Shown: positions 54,161 to 60,718 of the stretch, in pieces
How positions within the stretch are numbered: the first letter of the stretch is position 1
Layout of the letters: each line of letters starts with the position of its first letter
From: Methylotenera oryzisoli_B
GTDB taxonomy: Bacteria; Pseudomonadota; Gammaproteobacteria; Burkholderiales; Methylophilaceae
Length of the DNA: 64,000 bases
Direction of reading: 5' to 3'
Assembly: GCA_965613685.1 (NCBI GenBank)
Contig: OZ277031.1
Location: 310,001-374,000, forward strand
The notes under the pieces: generated by a model
The model's input: only the letters and a program-made list of their open reading frames with translations
What the model was told of the DNA's origin: nothing
The model's database searches: none
Program-made: the position numbers and the translations under genes

Positions 54161-54454
54161 CAATTCTAGTCTCACAGACTACCTCTAGACTAAACAATCA
54201 ATTGCTCTTTACTCATACAAGGGGCGGTTTTCAGAGTCCATGTAATAGTTAGATGTATCCTGCTGCTTACAAAAAACAGCAATCACACTCCTAATAATAA
54301 ATCGCATCGCTATGGGCTTTTTTGTTCTACAGCTTAAGGTTATTGCTAGAATTTACCTAAAAATGCCAAGTCCCTTTTTTAGGACAGGTATTTCAAACTG
54401 GCATGTGCTCTAATAGCGTGAATTGGCAATTTTATTGGTTACGGAGTTTTTAAT
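54161..54454. other. A/T-rich intergenic stretch at the start of the accessory region
   Basis: No gene seen. It contains small inverted repeats (for example TAGTCT-CAC-AGACTA near 54167-54182, and GTCC/GGAC nested within TGCCA/TGGCA near 54364-54403). It also holds one copy of a diverged direct repeat (54243-54285) whose second copy lies at 55577-55619. The promoter of the SnoaL-like gene must lie here but no clear hexamers stand out. Confidence 0.5.
54243..54285 (+). repeat. diverged direct repeat, copy A
   Basis: Aligns without gaps to 55577-55619; 30 of the first 37 bases agree, including TAATAGT, TCCTGCT and AAAAAACAG. The two copies are in the same orientation and bracket the SnoaL-like and phhB genes. 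Possibly a relic of duplication or of a transposition unit. Confidence 0.5.
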
Positions 54455-54994
54455 ATGAGTGCTCAATATTCAACATCCCAGCAAGCAATGATTAATGTAT
54501 TGGAATCACATGTAGGCGCTGAGCTACGAGGTGACTTAGAAACCACAATGGAGACGATGACAGGCAATCCACATCTGCATAACGTACCCACTATGGTGGG
54601 TGGCTACGGATACCAAGGCGTTAAAAGTTTTTACTCAAATCATTTGGTTGGTAAATTCTTCCCGCCAGATGTTGAGATGAAAAGGGTTTCCCTGACTGTT
54701 GGAGACGCTCAAATTGTAGAAGAATTAATTATTAGTTTTACTCACACCACAGTCATCGATTGGATGTTGCCTGGTCTGCGACCCACCGGGAAAAAAGCGA
54801 AAGTTGGTTTTGTCGTGATTGTAGGTATTAAAGATGAAAAAATAACTCACGAGCATATATATTGGGACCAAGCATGCGTATTAGTTCAACTTGGGTTGCT
54901 TGACGCCATGGGCTTGCCTGTTTGTGGAGCGGAAAGCGCCGAGCGCATCATGAATCCCATGCTCCCTACTAGAAGTGATTTTAAGTTGCCCTAA
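54455..54994 (+). CDS. SnoaL/NTF2-like protein
   Basis: 179-residue protein with the cone-shaped NTF2/SnoaL pattern: a long N-terminal helix (residues about 8-35), the central VPTMVGGYGYQGVKSFYSNH segment (about 44-63), and the final strands GKKAKVGFVVIVGIKDEKIT then HEHIYWDQACVLVQLGLLD (about 131-149). The last block resembles the SnoaL-like domain found fused to some dienelactone hydrolases, but here it stands alone. No signal peptide. Function unknown; CGGAG lies 8 nt upstream of the ATG. More A/T-rich than the surrounding core genes. Confidence 0.75.
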   Translation: MSAQYSTSQQAMINVLESHVGAELRGDLETTMETMTGNPHLHNVPTMVGGYGYQGVKSFYSNHLVGKFFPPDVEMKRVSLTVGDAQIVEELIISFTHTTVIDWMLPGLRPTGKKAKVGFVVIVGIKDEKITHEHIYWDQACVLVQLGLLDAMGLPVCGAESAERIMNPMLPTRSDFKLP

Positions 54995-55129
54995 GTATTG
55001 GGTAGCCATCAACTTCTGCACCTCTGTTATTAGCCTAGGTTGTTAAGTCAAAATTAGCTACGAGTATTGTCGAGTACATAAAACTAAGCTACCTTTGACC
55101 TTTAAATTTTAGCTCGATTACATAAGAGT

Positions 55130-55474
55130 TTAAGGCATCATTGCTAGCATGTTTACTTTAGACGCCATAATAAAGTCATTTTCATGTAGCCCATTAATCT
55201 TATGGGTTTGAAAGACAACACTACAGTAACCCCAACCTATAGTAATGTCTGGGTGATGGCCTTCTTTTTCGCATAGATTTCCAACTTGTTGTGCTAATGC
55301 TAAGGCATCAATAAAATTTTTAAATTTAAATGTTTTCTTGATTTTTGTGGCATCGTCTTGCAACTGCCATCCTGGCGCTAAAGGCAGGTACTTATTGGCA
55401 GCCTCAAAGGTCATAGGTGGGATTCCGCCTTGGCATGGCGTACATTGCTTAGTGGTTAAATCTAGTTGCTTCAT
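55130..55474 (-). CDS. phhB: 4a-hydroxytetrahydrobiopterin (pterin-4a-carbinolamine) dehydratase
   Basis: Dehydrates 4a-hydroxytetrahydropterin during pterin recycling. 114 residues. The active-site signature EKEGHHPDITIGWGYCSVVF (about 68-87) and the following THKINGLHENDFIMASKV (about 90-107) are intact, with both catalytic histidines. AAGGA precedes the ATG by 8 nt. The usual partner phenylalanine hydroxylase (phhA) is not in the window, so the role may be general pterin salvage or moonlighting. Confidence 0.92.
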   Translation of the reverse strand: MKQLDLTTKQCTPCQGGIPPMTFEAANKYLPLAPGWQLQDDATKIKKTFKFKNFIDALALAQQVGNLCEKEGHHPDITIGWGYCSVVFQTHKINGLHENDFIMASKVNMLAMMP

Positions 55475-55576
55475 GGAAAATAATCCTTTTAATTATTATT
55501 TAGCTAATTAGTTTTTTGTGGCATTGGTTAGCAACCTGATAGGCATGCTGAGTACTAGTGGGGCTAACTGAATAAG

Positions 55577-55619
55577 TAATAGTAAGATGAGTCCTGCTAT
55601 TCATAAAAAACAGTCATTT
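55577..55619 (+). repeat. diverged direct repeat, copy B
   Basis: Second copy of the 43-bp repeat at 54243-54285, same orientation, about 1.33 kb apart. It lies in the 55475-56000 gap, which holds no gene apart from a decayed tRNA-like fragment and a hairpin. Confidence 0.5.
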
Positions 55620-55791
55620 TTATTTTGCCATTATCAAATGCCCATTGAAATAGGGGAAGTCCACTTTTCCTAATTGAAATCTTACGGTGAAAATCATGCT
55701 TTGGCACGCTCAAAATTCCGCGCTAGGAGCAGTAGCAGGTCGGGGCACTTTTAGCGCGGTTCAATCAATACCATTTTTTTGACTAAAGTCT

Positions 55792-55863
55792 GCAGCGCTC
55801 TAGTACAGAGCCTCGACACTTTTAATCCGCTTGCCGTCGATTAGATCCTCGCGCGATCTAACC
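55792..55863 (+). pseudogene. decayed tRNA-Lys-like sequence
   Basis: Matches the intact tRNA-Lys at 54043 from the D arm to the acceptor: AGCGCTCTAGTACAGAGC corresponds to the D arm and ACTTTTAATCCG (55818-55829) is identical to the anticodon region (54072-54083). The rest agrees as TTG.CGT and GATCC.CGC.CG. It has no 5' acceptor half and mismatches in both stems, so it cannot fold as a tRNA. It looks like a relic of an attachment site or of a duplicated tRNA. Confidence 0.6.
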
Positions 55864-55875
55864 CATTCGGCAGTC

Positions 55876-55902
55876 AAAAAGCCACCAGTCGGTGCGGCTT
55901 TT
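55876..55902 (+). terminator. degenerate terminator hairpin
   Basis: AAAAAGCC-ACC / GGTGCGGCTTTT: the right arm is complete, the left arm lacks two bases, giving a stem with a 2-nt bulge. It lies just after the tRNA-like relic, as expected for a decayed tRNA transcription unit. Confidence 0.5.
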
Positions 55903-56000
55903 CCCATCTAAATATTTAATGTATGGCTGAGACTTCATTTTTCTTAGGTAGGCTGATCAACAAGGATGAACTTTATCTTTGTGAGGGGTATCATACATTC

Positions 56001-56363
56001 ATGAAGTACTTTAATAAATGGATTGCCTTGCTGCTGATGCTGTGGACGCCCTTGTTTTTTGGGAGTGCGGCCTATGCTGCAACGCAGATGAGCCTGGCAA
56101 ATTTAGTTGGCCATCCGGTGGCTCAACCTGAGCATGCCTGCCACGAAGTCAATACGAAGCATGACGCAACCCAAAACGATACTAAGCATCCTGCAGGGGA
56201 TGCGCATTGCAATCATTGTGCTTTCTGTGCCAGCTTTGCAAGCCCATTCAATAACATGGTTTCTTATGTTTTTCCACTCTCGTCTGCCGTAGCGTTCAAC
56301 GCCAAGTGGACGTCCTCTACTCGTCACATCACCCCTGAAAATCGCCCTCCGATTGATGCTTAA
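56001..56363 (+). CDS. secreted His/Cys protein, DUF2946-like
   Basis: 120 residues from ATG 56001, which opens a clear signal peptide (MKYFNKWIALLLMLW... to AAYA); a longer frame to 55923 would bury it. The mature protein is rich in His and Asp/Asn, with HDATQNDTKHPAGDAHCNHCAFC (as HCNHCAFC near 71-78) as a probable metal-binding cluster, and it ends in a Pro/Asp tail. This resembles the DUF2946 layout of small periplasmic proteins often found near copper genes. First gene of a five-gene cassette. Metal specificity unknown. Confidence 0.7.
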   Translation: MKYFNKWIALLLMLWTPLFFGSAAYAATQMSLANLVGHPVAQPEHACHEVNTKHDATQNDTKHPAGDAHCNHCAFCASFASPFNNMVSYVFPLSSAVAFNAKWTSSTRHITPENRPPIDA

Positions 56364-56399
56364 CGCATCGTAATTTTTTAAATTATTTTCGGAGGCATC

Positions 56400-57041
56400 A
56401 TGCACGCAAGAATCACACTTGCATTGTTGCTATTGATTTCATTGCCAGCTCAAGCGGCTGCGTTAATGGGATTCAAAGATAGCGCAATGTTAATGAGCGA
56501 GTTCGCTACGGATAGAAAAGAACTGATGCTCAACTATTCACCCTTTTTGGGTCACGCTTTTGGCGTTGAGACCATGTGGATGAGAGGTGAGACTCAGACT
56601 AATCTCATTACTAACTTCAACTACACAGGACTCATACGGCGTTGGAATATGCCCAGTGGTCAGGCCAACTTATGGTTCATGACTGGCTTGGGCAATGCGT
56701 CTGGCGATTCCAGTGGATTTTCATATTCCCCTAGTGTGCAGTTTGATTATGAAACAACGCGGCTGTATTTTTTAGCTAAAGCTAGGATGCTGCGTGCACC
56801 ACATATTCAATACGACAGCTACAGCATGCAAGGAGGCTTTTCTTTCTACGCAAGCAGTTATGAAGAGACGCAACCTTGGTTTGTAGTTGAAGCACGCACA
56901 ACGGACAATATGACAAGCAGAAATGAGATTACACCGGCGCTGCGCTTAATTAACCAACACTATTTTCTTGAGTTAGGGCTTACTAACCCATGGGATGCGC
57001 AATCGCGCACGCCAAAACTCAATTTAATGCTTACTTTTTAA
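56400..57041 (+). CDS. outer-membrane beta-barrel-like protein
   Basis: 213 residues. Signal peptide MHARITLALLLLISLPAQAA, mature part built of alternating amphipathic strands (for example SPSVQFDYETTRLYFLAKAR and YSMQGGFSFYASSYEETQPW) and a C-terminal Phe preceded by KLNLMLTF, the usual signal for Bam-assembled barrels. The opening GFKDSAMLMSEF is distinctive but I cannot name the family. GGAGG is 4 nt upstream of the ATG; 37 bp after the DUF2946-like gene and 14 bp before the HMA gene, so co-transcribed. Possibly a metal-responsive outer-membrane channel or sensor; this is inference. Confidence 0.75.
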   Translation: MHARITLALLLLISLPAQAAALMGFKDSAMLMSEFATDRKELMLNYSPFLGHAFGVETMWMRGETQTNLITNFNYTGLIRRWNMPSGQANLWFMTGLGNASGDSSGFSYSPSVQFDYETTRLYFLAKARMLRAPHIQYDSYSMQGGFSFYASSYEETQPWFVVEARTTDNMTSRNEITPALRLINQHYFLELGLTNPWDAQSRTPKLNLMLTF

Positions 57042-57054
57042 TAAAGGATAGAAG

Positions 57055-57390
57055 ATGAAAAAACTATTTTTAATCGCTGTATTGGCAATTTTTACTAATA
57101 CGGCATACGCTACCACGTCAATACACGCTAACGTTAAAGGCATGGTTTGTGCCTTTTGTGCAAAAGGCATCAATAAGAAACTGCGTGAATTAGAAGCCAC
57201 TCAAGACGTTTGGGTGGATCTGAAAAATCACATGGTGGTGGTCGAGTTAAAGGAGCAAAAGACCATGACCTTAGAAGCATTTACTAAGCTCATTAAAGAC
57301 GCTGGCTATGACGTTGATAATGTCGAATACATCAACAAGACATTGGCAGACATTAAGGCTGAGCATGCTCACGCGAAAGAGCTTAAGTGA
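57055..57390 (+). CDS. periplasmic heavy-metal-associated (HMA) protein, MerP-like
   Basis: 111 residues: signal peptide (about 1-19, ending TAYA) then one HMA domain with the metal motif GMVCAFCAKG (Cys32 and Cys35) and the usual end of the fold KLIKDAGYDVDNV (about 82-94). The Phe between the cysteines and the charged tail AEHAHAKELK differ from classic MerP. AAGGAT lies 6 nt upstream of the ATG. It overlaps the next gene at its stop (TGATG), so it is coupled to the MerT-like protein and probably hands metal to it, as MerP does to MerT. Confidence 0.85.
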   Translation: MKKLFLIAVLAIFTNTAYATTSIHANVKGMVCAFCAKGINKKLRELEATQDVWVDLKNHMVVVELKEQKTMTLEAFTKLIKDAGYDVDNVEYINKTLADIKAEHAHAKELK

Positions 57391-57788
57391 TGCATGATCA
57401 CCCGTATATCGTATCGATGAAGAAAAGGTTGGCCGTCAATTGGCTCATTCTTTTTACCAGCAGTGCCACCTTGATTTGTTGTGCTATTCCCGCCTTGTTG
57501 GTGAGCTTAGGATTGGGTGCGGTATTGGCTGGTTTGCTTAGCAACGTGCCCCAGCTTATTTGGATTAGTGAGCATAAGCCGCTTGTTTTTGGGGTGGCCG
57601 GCGTTTTATTGTTGCTGGCTGGCTTGCTGCAATGGCGGTCTGCCAAATTGCCTTGCCCAGCAGATCAGCAATTGGCACTAGCTTGTATAAAAGCAAGAAA
57701 GGTGTCTAGAATCATTTATGGCATCGCCTTGCTGTTTTATATGGTGGGTTCTTGGTTCGCTTTTGTTGCGATTTATTGGCTGGATTAG
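57390..57788 (+). CDS. MerT-like metal transport membrane protein
   Basis: 132 residues from ATG 57390 (GTG 57387 or ATG 57417 are alternatives). Three spans (about 14-50, 63-82 and 107-130). The first contains a vicinal cysteine pair ahead of a proline, ICCAIPALLVSLGLGA (Cys30-Cys31), and the loop between spans 2 and 3 carries a second pair in LPCPADQQLALAC. This is the layout of MerT, which takes metal from MerP and moves it inwards. Overall similarity to MerT is low, and no merA or merR accompanies it, so mercury specificity is not claimed. Confidence 0.75.
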   Translation: MHDHPYIVSMKKRLAVNWLILFTSSATLICCAIPALLVSLGLGAVLAGLLSNVPQLIWISEHKPLVFGVAGVLLLLAGLLQWRSAKLPCPADQQLALACIKARKVSRIIYGIALLFYMVGSWFAFVAIYWLD

Positions 57789-57843
57789 GTCAATCTTCGC
57801 AACAGAAGGATGTTGTAAGCAGTATTTTTTTTAGGAGAAAATC

Positions 57844-58047
57844 ATGAACGAAATTTTTAATGGAAGCATTCCTATGCACGCTATTGCGATGTGCATCTTG
57901 ATGAATGTTGCTTTGGTGCTGTCAATTGCAGCATTGATAAAATATTTGATTAAAGGTAAATGTGGATGCAGATGCAATTGTGGCTGTTCGTGTTGTAATA
58001 AAAAACAAGAAGCGTGCGGTACTGAAAACAACGCATGCTGTAAATGA
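57844..58047 (+). CDS. single-span membrane protein with ten-cysteine tail
   Basis: 67 residues: a hydrophobic span (about 9-36), then a 31-residue tail with ten Cys at 40, 42, 44, 46, 48, 50, 51, 58, 65 and 66 (CGCRCNCGCSCC then ACG and ACCK). AGGAG lies 7 nt upstream of the ATG. The basic KGK after the span suggests the tail faces the cytoplasm (positive-inside rule). It looks like a membrane-tethered metallothionein that would catch soft metal ions entering through the MerT-like protein. I know of no named family. Last gene of the cassette, ended by a terminator. Confidence 0.8.
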   Translation: MNEIFNGSIPMHAIAMCILMNVALVLSIAALIKYLIKGKCGCRCNCGCSCCNKKQEACGTENNACCK

Positions 58048-58071
58048 TTAACAAGTAATAGCTAGAGGGGG

Positions 58072-58097
58072 AAAGCCATGTTAATTCATGGCTTTTT
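58072..58097 (+). terminator. terminator of the metal cassette
   Basis: AAAGCCATG (58072-58080) and CATGGCTTT (58087-58095) form a perfect 9-bp stem with a TTAATT loop, and the T-run continues. It begins 25 bp after the ten-cysteine gene. Confidence 0.88.
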
Positions 58098-58098
58098 C

Positions 58099-58302
58099 TC
58101 AATATTCGCCAATAAAATTGGCGTTAACAAATTCTGCCTGCACCCGCATTTGCCCGTCTTCATAGCATTGCGTGAAGCCGCCATGCTACAGTCCGCCTTT
58201 GTAATGCGCGGCTAATTTAAGCTGGCCATTTTCATACCACTGATGCCATACCCCGTCTTCTTAATCGTCGAGGCGTTTAAATACCAGGAAAGCAATCAAC
58301 AT
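58099..58302 (-). pseudogene. YwqK/MORN-repeat-type protein, pseudogene
   Basis: Minus-strand frame with two MORN-like repeats, EDGVWHQWYENGQLKL and HGGFTQCYEDGQMRVQAEF, the pattern of the YwqK 'antitoxin' family. The frame is interrupted by TAA at 58261-58263 and TAG at 58186-58188, and ends at TGA 58099-58101. A possible ATG is at 58300-58302. No partner toxin is visible. The reading frame is otherwise intact, so inactivation looks recent. Confidence 0.65.
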
Positions 58303-58384
58303 TTCGGTAAGATTTGCTTGGAGAAGTAAGGCCATTTTACCCGCTCAATTAAACAAGCCAAATGAATTGCCCTAAACAGTAAAC

Positions 58385-58413
58385 AACCCAGCCGAATTTC
58401 AACTGGGTTTTTT
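58385..58413 (+). terminator. orphan rho-independent terminator
   Basis: AACCCAG (58385-58391) and CTGGGTT (58403-58409) with an 11-base loop and TTTTTT. There is no plus-strand gene just upstream, so it probably outlived a deleted gene. Confidence 0.7.
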
Positions 58414-58493
58414 ATTGGCTAAGCCAGACAGGCGGCAGACGAGGCGGGCCTATTTTGCTATACTAAGCGCTGTTGTTTAACCCTGAATTTGAT

Positions 58494-58525
58494 GGGGTGT
58501 TAGCGCAGCGGGTAGGGCGGCAGAT
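58494..58525 (+). pseudogene. tRNA 5'-half relic
   Basis: GGGGTGTTAGCGCAGCGGGT (58494-58513) and the following AGGGCGG match the first half of the tRNA-Lys at 54043 with about six substitutions; the D arm is broken (GCGC/GGGC) and no anticodon or T arm follows. A TATACT (58459-58464) lies upstream as in a tRNA unit. With the 3'-type relic at 55.8 kb it marks this region as scarred by tRNA-linked rearrangement. The rest of the 58048-58684 gap holds no intact gene. Confidence 0.5.
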
Positions 58526-58605
58526 GCCTTGCTAAAGTTTGGCTAAGACCTAAAAAAATATGAATGCCTGCCATTTTTCAATCCCCTCTAGCATTAAGCT
58601 GCCCT

Positions 58606-58635
58606 TAAGTTTGCTGCGCCTAAGTTTGCTGCGCT
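58606..58635 (+). repeat. 15-bp tandem duplication upstream of ccmA
   Basis: TAAGTTTGCTGCGCC followed directly by TAAGTTTGCTGCGCT. The duplication supplies a TTGCTG/TATGCT pair with an 18-bp spacer (58611-58640), a weak promoter candidate for the ccm operon. Confidence 0.6.
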
Positions 58636-58684
58636 ATGCTAGCGCCATCGATGGCCATCAAGCCTATCATCCGCAGGACCAAAT

Positions 58685-59302
58685 ATGCTAACAGCCCAAG
58701 GCTTGGCTTGCGTACGCGGCGACCGTCTGCTGTTTAAAGACTTGGGCTTTGTGCTTGAAGCCGGCAGCTTGCTTTATGTCTTAGGCGAAAACGGCAGTGG
58801 CAAAAGCAGTTTATTGCGCATGCTGTGTGGCTTGTTGATGCCAGAGCAGGGTGAGATTTTATGGGCAGGTAAATCGATTAAAAGCCATGCCGAGCAGTAT
58901 TTGCCTAACTTGAAGTACCTAGGGCACCTAAATGGCCTGAAGGACGATTTGACGGCTTTGGAGAATTTGCAGATGGGTGCGCGCATCGCCGGCCAAGCTG
59001 TCACGGCTGCTGCTGCCTTGGCTGCGTTAACTGCCATAGGCATAGCGCGCTGTTCGAATTTGCCGGTGCGAGTCTTGTCCCAAGGGCAGAAAAGACGGGT
59101 GGCTTTGGCCGCCTTATGGCTAAGTCGCAGCCCATTATGGATTTTAGACGAGCCGTTTGCGGCCTTGGATGTGGCGGCGACCGAGGTGTTGGCCGCGCGC
59201 ATAAGCGAGCATTTGGCGGCGGGCGGCATGACCATTTTGACCAGCCATCAAGACGTGCCAATTCAGGCCAAATCCACTGTTAGCTTAAGTTTAAGCGCAT
59301 GA
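58685..59302 (+). CDS. ccmA: haem exporter ATP-binding protein CcmA
   Basis: ABC ATPase that, with CcmB, powers release of holo-CcmE from CcmC during cytochrome c maturation. 205 residues. Walker A GENGSGKSSLLRML (about 34-47), signature LSQGQKRRVALAALW (about 131-145), Walker B LWILDEPFAALDVAA (about 150-164) and the switch His in LTSHQD. CAGGA is 7 nt before the ATG. First gene of ccmABCDEFG(H); its stop overlaps ccmB by 4 nt. Confidence 0.96.
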   Translation: MLTAQGLACVRGDRLLFKDLGFVLEAGSLLYVLGENGSGKSSLLRMLCGLLMPEQGEILWAGKSIKSHAEQYLPNLKYLGHLNGLKDDLTALENLQMGARIAGQAVTAAAALAALTAIGIARCSNLPVRVLSQGQKRRVALAALWLSRSPLWILDEPFAALDVAATEVLAARISEHLAAGGMTILTSHQDVPIQAKSTVSLSLSA

Positions 59303-59967
59303 ATCAGACCTGGCTTACCGTGTTAAGACGTGACTTGCTGCTGGCATTACGCCGCCGCTCGGACATTGCCACGACGCTGTTTTTCTTCGTCATCGTGTCC
59401 AGCTTGTTCCCGCTCGGTATAGGGCCAGAGCCGGCCGTATTAAGCAGCATTGCGCCTGGGGTGTTGTGGGTGGCGGCCTTGTTAGCCGGCATGATTTCGC
59501 TTAGTCGCCTATTTGCAGCCGATTTTGCCGATGGCAGCTTGGAGCAAATGCTCTTGGCGCCGCAGCCTTTAGCCTGGTTGGTTAGTGCAAAAATTTTCGC
59601 GCATTGGCTGGTGTGTGGCTTGCCAGTAGTACTGCTGGCACCCTTAATCGGATTGCAATACGCCTTGCCGAACGATGCCTTGTTGGTGTTGGTCTATTCA
59701 TTGTTGCTGGGCACGCCGACTTTAAGTTTAATCGGCGCCATAGGCGCCGCCTTGACCCTAGGCGTGCGTGGCAGCGGTTTATTGGTGGCCTTATTGGTCT
59801 TGCCTTTATACATCCCGACCTTGATATTTGGTGCCGGGGCGGTGGCGGCCAGTCAGCATGGCATGAGTGCAGAAGCGCACCTTTCCCTGTTGGCCGCAGT
59901 CTCATTGTTGTCCTTGGTGTTGGCGCCGCTCGCGACCGCCGCCGCCTTACGCATTTCTGTAGAGTAG
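59299..59967 (+). CDS. ccmB: haem exporter membrane protein CcmB
   Basis: Membrane partner of CcmA. 222 residues with six spans. RRDLLLALRRRSDIATTLFF (about 9-28), FPLGIGPEPAVLSSIAPGVL (about 36-55) and the DGSLEQMLLAPQPL loop (about 80-93) are the family signature. ATGA overlap with ccmA indicates translational coupling; ccmC begins 7 bp after its stop. Confidence 0.95.
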   Translation: MNQTWLTVLRRDLLLALRRRSDIATTLFFFVIVSSLFPLGIGPEPAVLSSIAPGVLWVAALLAGMISLSRLFAADFADGSLEQMLLAPQPLAWLVSAKIFAHWLVCGLPVVLLAPLIGLQYALPNDALLVLVYSLLLGTPTLSLIGAIGAALTLGVRGSGLLVALLVLPLYIPTLIFGAGAVAASQHGMSAEAHLSLLAAVSLLSLVLAPLATAAALRISVE

Positions 59968-59974
59968 AGTCACT

Positions 59975-60718
59975 ATGCACATGAATTGGTTTAAGTATTC
60001 TTCCCCGCAAACGTTTTACCCGTTGGCCGGCAAAATGATCCCGTGGTTTTTTTGGGCGGCAAGCTTGCTATGCGCCGTTGGGCTGTACGTGAGTTTTGCC
60101 ATCGCGCCTACTGATTTCCAGCAGGGTGAGGCCTACCGTATTATTTTTGTGCACGTGCCGGCGGCTTGGATGTCCATGTTTATCTATCTGGTGATGGCGG
60201 GCTGGGCGGCCATGGGCTTGGCCCTTAATGCTAGGTTGTCGGCCATGATGGCGCAGGCCTTAGCGCCGACTGGCGCCATGTTCACTTTGCTGGCTTTAGT
60301 CACCGGTTCCCTTTGGGGTAAGCCTATGTGGGGCACTTGGTGGGTGTGGGACGCGCGTTTGACCTCGGAATTGATTTTATTGTTTTTGTACTTAGGCTTC
60401 ATCGCCTTGCAATCGTCCATCGATGACCCACGCCGAGCCGACCGAGCCGGTGCCTTGTTGGCCTTGGTTGGGGTGGTCAACGTGCCCATCATTTACTTCT
60501 CGGTCAAATGGTGGAACACCTTGCACCAAGGCTCCACCATCAATATGGGCGTAGCGCCTAAGATGGCCGCCACCATGTTGATCGGCATGCTGTTGATGGC
60601 CTTGGCTTTTTGGATGTACAGCGTCGCCGTGGCCTTAATGCGCGTGCGCTGCATCATGCTAGAACGCGAGCGCAGCAGTGACTGGGTGAAAGCCTTATCC
60701 GCGAAAGGGGGCAAATAA
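59975..60718 (+). CDS. ccmC: haem transporter CcmC
   Basis: Loads haem onto CcmE on the periplasmic side. 247 residues, six spans. The tryptophan-rich haem loop WGTWWVWDARLTSELILLFL (about 120-139) is intact, with flanking histidines in FVHVPAAWMSM (about 52-62) and WWNTLHQGSTI (about 175-185). Its TAA overlaps the ccmD ATG (TAATG). Confidence 0.97.
   Translation: MHMNWFKYSSPQTFYPLAGKMIPWFFWAASLLCAVGLYVSFAIAPTDFQQGEAYRIIFVHVPAAWMSMFIYLVMAGWAAMGLALNARLSAMMAQALAPTGAMFTLLALVTGSLWGKPMWGTWWVWDARLTSELILLFLYLGFIALQSSIDDPRRADRAGALLALVGVVNVPIIYFSVKWWNTLHQGSTINMGVAPKMAATMLIGMLLMALAFWMYSVAVALMRVRCIMLERERSSDWVKALSAKGGK

Noticed and set aside
55691..55715. sigma54 promoter suggested by TTGGCACG
   Set aside because: The required GC element 12 bp upstream of the start (TTGC at the right spacing) is absent.
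55741..55775. Possible third tRNA 5' fragment (GGGGCAC...TTAGCGC)
   Set aside because: Only a few scattered bases match the tRNA-Lys acceptor and D arm, which is not enough to separate it from chance.
57055..57788. Calling the cassette a mercury-resistance (mer) operon
   Set aside because: The MerP/MerT layout is there but merA, merR and merB are missing and similarity is only at motif level, so mercury specificity cannot be claimed.
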